A stretch of DNA of 6,464 nucleotides, from NCBI GenBank assembly GCA_937871645.1, contig CALMPZ010000168.1:1-6464 (forward strand). The letters run 5' to 3'. The stretch's first letter is position 1; every line of letters begins with the position of its first letter. Below the pieces are notes generated by a model. It saw only the letters and a list, made by a program, of their open reading frames with translations. It made no database searches and had not been told where the DNA came from. Position numbers and translations under genes: made by a program. The DNA is from an uncultured Polymorphobacter sp. (lineage in GTDB: Bacteria > Pseudomonadota > Alphaproteobacteria > Sphingomonadales > Sphingomonadaceae). Shown here piece after piece: positions 1 to 6,464 of the stretch.

Positions 1-102
1 TTGATGCAGGATGTAGCGGTCTTTGAAGGTGCCGGGCTCGGATTCGTCGGCGTTCACCACCAGGTAACGAGGGAACACGTCGGGAGGAAGGAACCCCCAC
101 TT
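1..102 (-). other. NuoF-like segment (NADH-quinone oxidoreductase subunit F) joined in frame to trpE
   Basis: The 34 codons left of the trpE AGFPAGT stretch encode KWGFLPP, then RYLVVNADE, then [13 protein letters not shown] and YILHQ up to the window edge. NADESEPGT(C/F)KDR is a signature of the NADH/FMN-binding region of NuoF (the 51-kDa subunit of complex I), and in that family it follows GRGGAGFP(T/A)G.KW..(L/M)P in just this order and spacing. TrpE has nothing like it. From memory, alphaproteobacterial NuoF usually reads PGTCKDREIMRH with an insertion before YLV, so the [11 protein letters not shown] version suggests another phylum; this is recall, not a search. Proline codons differ too: this piece uses CCT twice and CCC twice and never CCG, whereas by my count the trpE part has 21 CCG, 10 CCC, 2 CCA and no CCT. 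The exact junction could lie anywhere in the shared stretch 103-123. Confidence 0.82.
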
Positions 103-1305
103 CGTGCCGGCCGGGAAGCCCGCAAACAGCGCGTCGATCGCATCCTTTCCCGGCGCAATGCGGCCGATGACGTTCGAGACGATGTGCATGACATGGCTGT
201 AGAATTCGACGCCGTACTGGTCGGTGACCACCACCGAACCTGGCGTGCTGACGCGGCCGACATCGTTGCGCCCCAAGTCGAGCAGCATCAGATGTTCGGA
301 CAGTTCCTTGGGGTCCGCCAGCAGACTGTCGCGGTTTTCGGCATCCTCGACGGCATCACGGCCGCGCGGGCGCGTGCCGGCGATCGGCCGGATGGTGACT
401 TCCTCGTCACGGACCCGCACGAGGATTTCGGGTGACGAGCCGATCATCGCAAACCCCGGCAAGTCGAGGAAATACAGGAACGGCGAGGGATTGATGCGGC
501 GCAGAGCACGATAGAGATCGAACGGCGGCAACGGGAAATCGACAGTGAAGCGTTGCGCCAGCACGACCTGGAAAATGTCGCCGGCGAAGATATAGTCGCG
601 GGCGCGCGCCACCATTTCGGCGTAGCGGCCCGGCCGCAGGACATGATGTGCTGCGCCATCGGGTAGATCGGCTGGCGTCTGTCGTGCCGCCGGGACGGGT
701 TGCGCCAGCCTTGCGGCAGCACTCTCGATGCGCTCAAGCGCGGCGGCGTGCGCGACTTCGGCGCTGCGCGCGTCGGGGAACACCGGCGCGACGATGAACA
801 GTTCGTCGCGCAGCCGGTCGAACACCAGCAGCAGCGTCGGCCGCACGAACAGGAAATCGGGGACACCGAGCGGGTCGGCTTTCGGTTCGGGCAGTTTTTC
901 GGCCAGCCGCGCGGTTTCATAGCCCATGTAACCAACGAGGCAGGCGAGCGCGCGCGGCAATTCGGGCGGCACGTCCATCCGGCAACTGGCGACCAGCGCG
1001 CGCAATTCGGTCAGCGTATCGCCCGCGCACGGTACAAAGGCGGTGGTGTCGGTCGCCCATTGCGTGTTGATTTCGGCCGCATTGCCGGTGGCGCGCCAGA
1101 CCAGATCGGGCTCCAGCCCGAGCAGCGAATAGCGCCCGCGCACCGCGCCGCCTTCGACCGATTCGAGCAGGAACGCCCCCGAGCCACCGCGCCCGAGCTT
1201 GAGCATCGCCGAAACCGGCGTTTCGGTATCGGCGATGATCCGGTGCCAGACGAGCTGCGGCCGGCGCGCCGCATAGCCCGGCGCGAAGCTGTTAAAATCG
1301 CTCAT
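1..1305 (-). CDS. trpE: Anthranilate synthase component I (TrpE), C-terminus replaced in frame by NuoF-like sequence; runs off the left edge
   Basis: TrpE converts chorismate to anthranilate, using ammonia supplied by the TrpG glutaminase; it is the first committed step of tryptophan synthesis, in the cytoplasm. The ATG at 1305 opens a frame that stays open for 435 codons to position 1. Visible TrpE hallmarks: LLES at residues 46-49 (the tryptophan feedback-binding motif), GYMGYE near 125-130, SSPEIL at 290-295, [10 protein letters not shown] at 306-315, DLGRND at 343-348 and HVMHIVS at 371-377. The LLES motif and the position behind a ppiD-like gene favour TrpE over PabB. The start overlaps the upstream stop as ATGA and has no good Shine-Dalgarno, so translation is probably coupled. 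After AGFPAGT (395-401) the expected SGAPK...RAMEI block and the remaining ~100 residues, including the C-terminal metal-binding glutamate, are absent; residues 402-435 resemble NuoF instead. As written the product should be inactive. Identity of the N-terminal 400 residues is secure. Confidence 0.93.
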   Translation of the reverse strand, partial: MSDFNSFAPGYAARRPQLVWHRIIADTETPVSAMLKLGRGGSGAFLLESVEGGAVRGRYSLLGLEPDLVWRATGNAAEINTQWATDTTAFVPCAGDTLTELRALVASCRMDVPPELPRALACLVGYMGYETARLAEKLPEPKADPLGVPDFLFVRPTLLLVFDRLRDELFIVAPVFPDARSAEVAHAAALERIESAAARLAQPVPAARQTPADLPDGAAHHVLRPGRYAEMVARARDYIFAGDIFQVVLAQRFTVDFPLPPFDLYRALRRINPSPFLYFLDLPGFAMIGSSPEILVRVRDEEVTIRPIAGTRPRGRDAVEDAENRDSLLADPKELSEHLMLLDLGRNDVGRVSTPGSVVVTDQYGVEFYSHVMHIVSNVIGRIAPGKDAIDALFAGFPAGTKWGFLPPDVFPRYLVVNADESEPGTFKDRYILHQ

Positions 1306-3248
1306 TGCGCTTCAGCGTTGCCCTCGCCGAGCACGCGCTTGGTGACCGCAGCGAGTGCCGCCGGGTTGCGCTTGACGCCGACTTCGCGCTCGGCAGCGCG
1401 TGCGAAGGCGCCGCTGAGTTCTTCGGGGGCGAGCTGGGCGAACTGCGCGCGCGTCGCATCGAGCAATTGCGGCACGGTGGCGAGATCGCCCGGGGTAATG
1501 CTGTCGACCTTCATGATGAAATAGCCGGCACCGTTCGGGGCGGCGAGCGACTTGGCGACACCCTTGGGCAGGCCGAGGAACATCTGCACCGGCGGCGGCA
1601 CCTGCGCCTGCTGCGCGACATCGATACGGCGGCCGGCAATCGGCTGCGGCGCGGGCAGGTTGCTGGCGGCGAGCGCAGCGCCGAGCGTGCTGCCCTTGGC
1701 AACCGCGGCGAGCACCGCATCGACCTTGGACTTGAGCGTCTTCATCCGGGTTTCGGCTTCCCATGCCGCAACAATCGCCGGACGAATCTTGTCGAGCGCT
1801 GCCGGCGTCGGCGGCACGATGGTGCCGAGTTCGAGTACCGCATACTGGCCGGTGCCGGCGCCTTCGCCGAGTTCGACGACGCTGCCGGCATCGGCCGGAT
1901 CGGCGTTGAACGCCTTGGGCAGCAGCGCTTCGGCGCCGGGAGCAAACACGAACGTCGTGTTGTCCATCGTGCGGCCATCGGCGGTCATCGGCGGCACCGT
2001 GACGACGGTCAGGTTGAACTTCTTGGCGAGCTCGGCGAAGCTCGAACCGCTGCTGAAGCCGTCCTCGATCTGCGCGACGGTATCGGCGAGCGCGGTTTCG
2101 ATCTTTTCGCGGCGCAGCGTCGCGGTGATCTCGTCCTTGGCCGAAGCCACACCGTTGGGATTGACTGGCGTCACCGCCTCGACCGCCACGACGTGCCAGC
2201 CGAAGTCGGACTTGACCGGATCGGTGACCGCACCGGCTGGAACGCCGAACGCGGCGTTGGCAACCGCAGCGTTGGTCGCGGTGGCGAACTTCGCCTTGCT
2301 CTGCACGCCGAGCGCGATGTCGGTGGCGCTGAAGCCGCCCTTGTCGGCAGCGACGCGCGTAAACGGCGCACCGGCGCGCACGGCAGCGACAATCGCCTTG
2401 GCCTTGGCTTCGTCATCCACCACGACCTGTGCCAGCCGGCGGGTTTCGACGCCGCCGAACTTCTCGCGGTTGGCGTCGTAATATTTGTTGATGTCGGCGT
2501 CGCTGACCGAAACGCCGGCGGCAATCGCCTCGCGGTCGATCAGTGCGTAGCGGAAGCCGCGACGTTCGGGCAGCGTGTAGCGGGTCTTGTTGGCGGCGTA
2601 GAACGCCTTGACCTGCGCGTCGGTCGGCGCGGCGGGCGCCGGCACGACGCTGACCGGCAGCATGGCAATCTGGCCTTCGCGGCGTTCGAGCAGCAGCGCG
2701 GCATAAGGTTCCGCCAGCCCGCGCGGGACTTGCGCGGCAATCGAGACGGGCACCAGCAACTGGCGGCGGATCAGGCCGCCGCGCAGGTCGGTGCGCAGCT
2801 CGCGCTCGCTGATGCGCTGTTCGGCGAGGATGCGCTTGAACGTCGCCTGGTCGAACTTGCCGTTGACGCGGAACGCCTCGATGTCGGCGATCTGGCCGTC
2901 GACCGCACGGTCGCTGATCGAAACGCCGAGCTTGGCGGCATATTGTTCAAGCGCGGTCGAGCCGATCATCTGCTCGAGCACCTGGCCGACGCCGCCTTCC
3001 TGCGCGGCGGCCTGGGCCGTCAGCGTCGGGTTCTGGGCGCGGGCGCCCTTGATGGTGCGGTCGAACTGCGCGAGCAGCGCGGTGTCGGTAATTGTGGCCT
3101 TCCCGACTTCGGCGACATTTCCACCGGCTGCGCCGGCCGGGCCGCCGAACGGGTCCTGCACGCCGGTCACCACGAACGCCACCAGCACGAGTGACAACAG
3201 GGCAAGCACCGGCCACGAGGTCAGCCACTTGCGGAAAAACAGGAGCAT
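1302..3248 (-). CDS. ppiD: PpiD/SurA-like membrane-anchored periplasmic folding chaperone (parvulin-type peptidyl-prolyl isomerase family)
   Basis: A 648-residue protein of the PpiD type, which assists folding of proteins leaving the Sec translocon on the periplasmic side of the inner membrane. A short positive N-terminus (FFRKW) is followed by one hydrophobic segment at about residues 11-29, an uncleaved anchor. Residues ~45-175 look like the SurA N-terminal helical domain, ~265-358 like a PpiC/rotamase domain, ending in DFGWHVV with its conserved histidine at 352; the rest is a long C-terminal region of the same family. The first parvulin histidine (ARHIL in active enzymes) is replaced by Gln274 in RLAQVVV, as in E. 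coli PpiD, so isomerase activity is probably weak or absent and the role mainly chaperone. The start at 3248 was chosen over in-frame starts at 3293 and 3317 because it places the membrane segment at the N-terminus and lies ~33 nt downstream of the predicted transcription start, while the others fall in or at the promoter. The stop overlaps trpE by 4 bp. Confidence 0.92.
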   Translation of the reverse strand: MLLFFRKWLTSWPVLALLSLVLVAFVVTGVQDPFGGPAGAAGGNVAEVGKATITDTALLAQFDRTIKGARAQNPTLTAQAAAQEGGVGQVLEQMIGSTALEQYAAKLGVSISDRAVDGQIADIEAFRVNGKFDQATFKRILAEQRISERELRTDLRGGLIRRQLLVPVSIAAQVPRGLAEPYAALLLERREGQIAMLPVSVVPAPAAPTDAQVKAFYAANKTRYTLPERRGFRYALIDREAIAAGVSVSDADINKYYDANREKFGGVETRRLAQVVVDDEAKAKAIVAAVRAGAPFTRVAADKGGFSATDIALGVQSKAKFATATNAAVANAAFGVPAGAVTDPVKSDFGWHVVAVEAVTPVNPNGVASAKDEITATLRREKIETALADTVAQIEDGFSSGSSFAELAKKFNLTVVTVPPMTADGRTMDNTTFVFAPGAEALLPKAFNADPADAGSVVELGEGAGTGQYAVLELGTIVPPTPAALDKIRPAIVAAWEAETRMKTLKSKVDAVLAAVAKGSTLGAALAASNLPAPQPIAGRRIDVAQQAQVPPPVQMFLGLPKGVAKSLAAPNGAGYFIMKVDSITPGDLATVPQLLDATRAQFAQLAPEELSGAFARAAEREVGVKRNPAALAAVTKRVLGEGNAEAQ

Positions 3249-3288
3249 GGGGGTTCGCTTGTAATCAAGAGGTCGGAAATCGCCGCCG

Positions 3289-3317
3289 ATCATAGGGAGG
3301 GGGGCGGGCACGGGCAA
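3289..3317 (-). promoter_or_regulatory. Predicted sigma-70-type promoter of the ppiD-trpE unit
   Basis: Read on the minus strand: -35 TTGCCC (3317-3312), a spacer of exactly 17 bp, and -10 TATGAT (3294-3289), which is 5 of 6 to TATAAT. Transcription would start near 3281, giving a leader of about 33 nt before the ATG at 3248. It is the best promoter-like match I found in the divergent intergenic region. It was found by eye only, and sphingomonad promoters are not always close to the E. coli consensus. Confidence 0.5.
3295..3314 (+). other. Potential G-quadruplex motif in the divergent promoter region
   Basis: Four G-runs lie close together on the plus strand: GGG at 3295-3297, GGGGGG at 3299-3304, GGG at 3306-3308 and GGG at 3312-3314, with loops of 1, 1 and 3 nt. 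This fits the G3+N1-7 rule for an intramolecular quadruplex. The motif fills the spacer of the predicted ppiD promoter. Whether it folds in the cell is unknown; the region is GC-rich, so chance is possible. Confidence 0.45.
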
Positions 3318-3395
3318 GCATTTGGATCGCTACCCACCAAACGCAGTGCTTTTCGTGTAAGCGCGGCTCTGCTACCGCCACGCCAGTTCAATGAC

Positions 3396-3401
3396 AGGAG
3401 G
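3396..3401 (+). promoter_or_regulatory. Ribosome binding site that fixes the TTG start of tpiA
   Basis: A perfect AGGAGG lies 5 nt before the TTG at 3407. There is no equally good site before the next in-frame ATG at 3425, so this site decides the start. Confidence 0.85.
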
Positions 3402-3406
3402 CAGAC

Positions 3407-4141
3407 TTGGCCGCAGCACGCAAGATGATCGTCGGTAACTGGAAAATGTTCGGCACCGCGCCGATGCTCGCCGAAATCACCGCGATCGCTGCTGCGCCGG
3501 CCGGCAACGCCAAGCTGGCGATTTGCCCGCCGTTCACGCTCATCGAGCGTGCTGCACGCGCCGCCGCGGGCGCGGCGCTGGCAATCGGCGCGCAGGATGT
3601 CCACCCGGCCGACAAGGGCGCGCACACCGGTTGCGTCTCGACAGCGATGCTGATCGATTCGGGGGCGACACTGGTTATCGTCGGCCATAGCGAGCGCCGC
3701 GCCGACAATTTCGAAACCGATGCGCTGGTCAAGGCCAAGGCGACGGCGGCGGTCGCAGCCGGTCTGGAAGCTATTGTCTGTGTCGGTGAAACCGAATTCC
3801 AGCGCGATGCGGGGCAAACACTCGCGGTCATCGAAGCGCAACTGGCGGGCTCGCTGCCCGACGCCGCCGACCGGCTGGTCGTGGCGTATGAACCGGTGTG
3901 GGCGATCGGCACGGGTCGCACGCCGACCGAAGCGCAGGTTGCCGAAGTCCATGCCGCGATCCGCGCTCACCTCGAAAAGCGCTTCGGCGTTGCCGGCGGT
4001 GCGACGCCGATTCTGTATGGTGGCTCGGTGAAGCCCGAAAACGCCGCGAGCCTGCTCGGCCTGCCCAATGTCGACGGGGCGCTGGTCGGCGGCGCCAGCC
4101 TGACCGCAGCCTCGTTCCTGGCAATCGCGGCGGCGGTTTAA
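3407..4141 (+). CDS. tpiA: Triosephosphate isomerase
   Basis: Interconverts dihydroxyacetone phosphate and glyceraldehyde 3-phosphate in glycolysis and gluconeogenesis; a cytoplasmic dimeric TIM barrel. The 244 residues are near the usual ~250. Active-site elements are all present: NWKM with Lys13, GHSERR with catalytic His94, [10 protein letters not shown] with catalytic Glu162 followed by the mobile loop 6, and the phosphate-binding GGS at 205-207. The TTG start is supported by the AGGAGG just upstream and gives the family's normal N-terminus (a few residues before VGNWKM); starting at the ATG at 3425 would clip it. It is divergent from ppiD and first of three same-strand genes, with secG 113 nt downstream. 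I found no clear promoter for it within 3318-3395. Confidence 0.98.
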   Translation: MAAARKMIVGNWKMFGTAPMLAEITAIAAAPAGNAKLAICPPFTLIERAARAAAGAALAIGAQDVHPADKGAHTGCVSTAMLIDSGATLVIVGHSERRADNFETDALVKAKATAAVAAGLEAIVCVGETEFQRDAGQTLAVIEAQLAGSLPDAADRLVVAYEPVWAIGTGRTPTEAQVAEVHAAIRAHLEKRFGVAGGATPILYGGSVKPENAASLLGLPNVDGALVGGASLTAASFLAIAAAV

Positions 4142-4254
4142 CAACGCAAGATTCGGCTTGTCGGGCGGCGCGGTTGCGGAATCGCGCGCCAATCGCTACA
4201 TCGCCGCCAACAGGCCAGCCGGTCACCCGTACTTTTATTGAAAGCCGCCCGTCG

Positions 4255-4650
4255 ATGTTGACGACCTTCATCCTTGTTGTTCACGCACTGATCGCTGTCG
4301 CACTGGTGACGGTCATCCTGCTGCAGCGGTCGGAAGGCGGCGCGCTGGGTATCGGCGGCAGCGGTGGCGGCTTGATGAGCGCCCGCGGCGCCGCCGATCT
4401 GCTGACGCGCGCGACAGCGATTCTGGGCACCTTGTTCATCGTCACCTCGATCCTGCTCGCCGTGTTGGCGGCGGGCATGCACCGTGGCCGCGACATCGAC
4501 ACGAGCCTCGCCAAGCCGGTGACGGCACCGGCGGGCGGCCCCGGCGGTATCAGCATCGTGCCGCCGGTCGTGCCGACGACGACGCCGGCAACGCCGACCG
4601 AAGCGCCCGCCGCGACGGCGCCGATCGACCAGGTTCCCGTCGCGAAGTAA
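4255..4650 (+). CDS. secG: Preprotein translocase subunit SecG
   Basis: SecG is the small non-essential membrane subunit of the SecYEG channel and increases the efficiency of SecA-driven export. The 131-residue product has two membrane segments (about residues 4-23 and 53-73) joined by the family's glycine-rich cytoplasmic loop, with QRSEGGALGIGG at 24-35 and GLMSARGAADLLTRATA at 39-55, both highly typical of alphaproteobacterial SecG. After the second segment comes a ~55-residue tail rich in Pro, Thr and Ala, a low-complexity extension. The frame is open far upstream, but the ATG at 4255 gives the family N-terminus; the ribosome site is weak (GAAAG about 10 nt before). It sits between tpiA and pyrG on the same strand, so cotranscription with tpiA is possible but not shown. 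Confidence 0.96.
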   Translation: MLTTFILVVHALIAVALVTVILLQRSEGGALGIGGSGGGLMSARGAADLLTRATAILGTLFIVTSILLAVLAAGMHRGRDIDTSLAKPVTAPAGGPGGISIVPPVVPTTTPATPTEAPAATAPIDQVPVAK

Positions 4651-4684
4651 GCGGCCGGCGCTGCGGCGCCGCAACCAAATCTCG

Positions 4685-4693
4685 TTATCCACA
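4685..4693 (+). promoter_or_regulatory. Single consensus DnaA box upstream of pyrG
   Basis: TTATCCACA matches the strict DnaA-box consensus TTATNCACA at all nine positions. It lies 69 nt before the pyrG start, in the secG-pyrG gap. I saw no second box nearby and no AT-rich unwinding region, so it is not an origin. A role as a DnaA binding site controlling pyrG is speculation. Confidence 0.35.
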
Positions 4694-4708
4694 GCGAAAT
4701 TACGGTAA

Positions 4709-4730
4709 TCCGCCAGCTTGGGCTGGCGGA
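4709..4730 (+). promoter_or_regulatory. Perfect 9-bp stem-loop in the pyrG leader
   Basis: TCCGCCAGC (4709-4717) and GCTGGCGGA (4722-4730) are exact reverse complements around a TTGG loop. No T-run follows, so it is not a standard intrinsic terminator. It ends 20 nt before the pyrG ribosome site (GAAGG, 4751-4755). It could be a Rho-dependent or RNA-stability element at the end of secG, or a leader structure affecting pyrG. Confidence 0.5.
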
Positions 4731-4761
4731 GTTCCCGCAATTCGGTCTATGAAGGTCTCCC

Positions 4762-6396
4762 ATGACGCGGTTCATTTTTATCACCGGCGGCGTGGTTTCC
4801 TCGCTCGGCAAAGGCCTGATGGCCGCCAGTCTCGCAGCGCTGTTGCAGGCCCGCGGCTACCGCGTCCGCATCCGCAAGTTCGATCCCTATCTCAATGTCG
4901 ATCCGGGCACGATGTCGCCGTACCAGCACGGCGAAGTCTATGTCACCGATGACGGCGCCGAAACCGACCTCGATCTCGGCCATTACGAGCGCTTCACCGG
5001 CGTCGCCGGCCGCCAGACCGGCAACATCGCCTCGGGCCGAGTCTATTCGGACATCATCACCAAGGAGCGCCGAGGCGATTTCCTGGGGGCGACGGTGCAG
5101 GTCATCCCGCACGTCACCGACGCAATCAAGGCGTTCGCGCTGGCCAACACCGACGACGTCGATTTCGTGCTGTGCGAAATCGGCGGCACCGTCGGCGACA
5201 TTGAAAGCCTGCCGTTCATCGAAGCCATCCGCCAGCTCCGCAATGACCTCGGGCGCGGCAACAGCGTGTCGATCCATGTGACGCTGGTGCCGTATATCGC
5301 GGCAGCCGGCGAGCTCAAGACCAAGCCGACGCAGCATTCGGTGCGCGAACTCGCGGCTTTGGGCGTCCAGCCCGACGTGCTGGTGTGCCGCTGCGAACAC
5401 CCGCTGCCCGAAGGCGAGCGCGCCAAGATCGCGCTGTTCTGCAACGTGCCGAGCAGCGCGGTCATCGCTGCGCTCGATGCCACCAGCATCTACAAGGTGC
5501 CGCTGCAATATCACGCACAGGGCCTTGATGACGCGGTGCTCGATGCGTTCGGCACGTCGCCCAAGGGGCTGCCCAACATCACCCGTTGGGAAGAGATCGA
5601 GGACCGGCTGGCGAATTTCGAGGGCGAGGTCACCATCGGCGTCGTCGGCAAATATGTCGGTTTGCCTGATGCTTATAAGTCGCTCAACGAAGCACTGGTC
5701 CATGGCGGCATCGCCAACCGCGTCAAGGTCAACATCCAGTGGATCGATGCCGAGCTGTTCGACGGCTCCGAAGCCGAAGTCGCCGCGCGGCTCGAGCCGA
5801 TGCACGCCATTCTGGTGCCTGGCGGCTTCGGCGAACGCGGTTCGGAAGGCAAGATTGCCAGCGTGCGGTTTGCCCGCGAACGCAATGTGCCATTCTTTGG
5901 CATCTGCTTCGGCATGCAGCTCGCCTGCGTCGAGGCGGCGCGCAACCTCGCCGGCATCGCCGGCGCATCGAGCACCGAATTCGGCCCGACCGATGAGCCC
6001 GTGGTGGGCCTGATTACCGAATGGACGAGCGGTGGCGTCACCGAAACGCGCAGCGAGCACGACGACAAGGGCGGCACGATGCGTCTCGGCGCCTATCCGG
6101 CGGTGCTGGCGGGGAACAGCCATGCGGCGGCGATCTACGGTGCCAGCGAAATCAGCGAGCGTCACCGCCACCGCTACGAAGTCAACAACCACTACCGCGC
6201 CGCGCTCGAAGCGCAGGGGCTGATGTTCACCGGCATGTCGCCCGACGGCGTGCTGCCCGAAATCGTTGAGCGCCCTGACCATCCGTGGTTCGTCGGCGTG
6301 CAGTTCCACCCCGAGTTGAAATCCAAGCCGTTCGATCCGCACCCGCTGTTCGCCAGCTTCATCGCCGCCGCGCTCAAGCAGAGCCGCCTGGTCTGA
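4762..6396 (+). CDS. pyrG: CTP synthase (glutamine-hydrolysing)
   Basis: Makes CTP from UTP, ATP and glutamine, the last step of pyrimidine nucleotide synthesis; a cytoplasmic tetramer. The 544 residues match the usual ~545. The N-terminal synthetase domain (about 1-265) opens with [13 protein letters not shown] (P-loop-like ATP site, residues 6-18), then [15 protein letters not shown] (39-53), DLGHYERF (71-78, metal/ATP aspartate) and [12 protein letters not shown] (138-149). The C-terminal class I glutamine amidotransferase domain (about 290-540) has PGGFGERG (353-360), the nucleophile Cys382 in GICFGMQ, and the His516/Glu518 pair in FHPE, so both half-reactions should be intact. The ATG at 4762 has GAAGG 6 nt upstream and gives the family N-terminus. 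The preceding 111-nt gap contains a hairpin and a DnaA box. No frameshift or odd residue was noticed. Confidence 0.99.
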   Translation: MTRFIFITGGVVSSLGKGLMAASLAALLQARGYRVRIRKFDPYLNVDPGTMSPYQHGEVYVTDDGAETDLDLGHYERFTGVAGRQTGNIASGRVYSDIITKERRGDFLGATVQVIPHVTDAIKAFALANTDDVDFVLCEIGGTVGDIESLPFIEAIRQLRNDLGRGNSVSIHVTLVPYIAAAGELKTKPTQHSVRELAALGVQPDVLVCRCEHPLPEGERAKIALFCNVPSSAVIAALDATSIYKVPLQYHAQGLDDAVLDAFGTSPKGLPNITRWEEIEDRLANFEGEVTIGVVGKYVGLPDAYKSLNEALVHGGIANRVKVNIQWIDAELFDGSEAEVAARLEPMHAILVPGGFGERGSEGKIASVRFARERNVPFFGICFGMQLACVEAARNLAGIAGASSTEFGPTDEPVVGLITEWTSGGVTETRSEHDDKGGTMRLGAYPAVLAGNSHAAAIYGASEISERHRHRYEVNNHYRAALEAQGLMFTGMSPDGVLPEIVERPDHPWFVGVQFHPELKSKPFDPHPLFASFIAAALKQSRLV

Positions 6397-6402
6397 TCGT
6401 GT

Positions 6403-6419
6403 GCAGCCGTCAAGGCTGC
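6403..6419 (+). terminator. Weak hairpin just after pyrG
   Basis: GCAGCC (6403-6408) and GGCTGC (6414-6419) can pair around a 5-nt loop, starting 7 nt after the pyrG stop. No T-run follows, so it is at best a weak or Rho-assisted terminator. Confidence 0.25.
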
Positions 6420-6449
6420 CGGCGGTATTGCGCTGCCAGCCCACAAACG

Positions 6450-6464
6450 AAAACGCCCGGGGGT
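6450..6464 (+). terminator. Possible left arm of an intrinsic terminator cut by the window edge
   Basis: An A-run (AAAA, 6450-6453) followed by CGCCCGGGGG has the look of the first arm of a bidirectional terminator, whose matching arm and T-run would lie beyond position 6464. Its place ~50 nt after pyrG fits. It cannot be confirmed without the next ~30 bases. Confidence 0.35.

Noticed and set aside
1..1305. A genuine TrpE-NuoF fusion enzyme as a new system
   Set aside because: TrpE loses its catalytic C-terminus and only a fragment of NuoF begins mid-domain; the join in a shared short word points to a chimera or a broken gene, not a functional fusion.
1305..3194. 629-codon open frame on the plus strand opposite ppiD
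   Set aside because: It mirrors the ppiD reading frame in high-GC DNA where antisense stops are rare; composition is Arg/Gly/Ala-rich with no family motif, while the opposite strand has clear PpiD domains.
4167..4190. Possible terminator after tpiA (GGCGCG / CGCGCC, 12-nt loop)
   Set aside because: Six GC-only pairs with a large loop and no T-run; expected by chance in this composition.
3290..4192. 300-codon open frame on the minus strand opposite tpiA
   Set aside because: Shadow of tpiA, which has all catalytic residues; no start signal or motif of its own.
4174..4202. Possible secG promoter (TTGCGG, 17 bp, TACATC)
   Set aside because: Only 3 of 6 matches in each box; not better than background.
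4662..4673. 12-nt perfect palindrome TGCGGCGCCGCA after secG
   Set aside because: No loop, GC-only core, single copy; could be an operator half but nothing supports it.
4747..6444. 565-codon open frame on the minus strand opposite pyrG
   Set aside because: Antisense shadow of a fully conserved pyrG; His/Arg/Asp-rich and without recognisable motifs.

Overview
The window is about 6.5 kb of high-GC DNA from an alphaproteobacterium, most likely a member of the Sphingomonadales. This is inferred from recalled gene order (trpE and a PpiD-type chaperone divergent from tpiA, then secG and pyrG) and from protein features; no database was searched. It looks like a core housekeeping region. I see no mobile element, CRISPR array, tRNA or rRNA, and no convincing new multi-gene system.

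Layout: on the minus strand, a PpiD/SurA-like periplasmic folding factor (1302-3248) is followed by trpE (start at 1305) with a 4-bp ATGA stop/start overlap, so the two form one transcription unit reading leftwards. A 158-bp divergent intergenic region (3249-3406) carries a good sigma-70-type promoter for that unit, whose spacer is a G-quadruplex motif. On the plus strand follow tpiA (3407-4141, TTG start behind a perfect AGGAGG), secG (4255-4650) and pyrG (4762-6396), with gaps of 113 and 111 bp. The secG-pyrG gap holds a perfect 9-bp hairpin and a consensus DnaA box. After pyrG there is a weak hairpin and, at the right edge, what looks like the first arm of a terminator cut off by the window.

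The genes serve unrelated core tasks: tryptophan synthesis (TrpE), envelope protein folding (PpiD) and secretion (SecG), glycolysis (TpiA) and CTP synthesis (PyrG).

The one striking anomaly is at the left edge. TrpE reads normally for about 401 residues, to the conserved AGFPAGT stretch. It then continues in frame, with no stop, into at least 34 residues that are not TrpE but match the NADH/FMN-binding region of the complex I subunit NuoF. The catalytic C-terminus of TrpE is missing. NuoF proteins carry nearly the same AGFP(T/A)G stretch, so the join lies in a short sequence shared by both genes. A chimeric assembly at that shared word is the likeliest explanation; a real recombination is the alternative.
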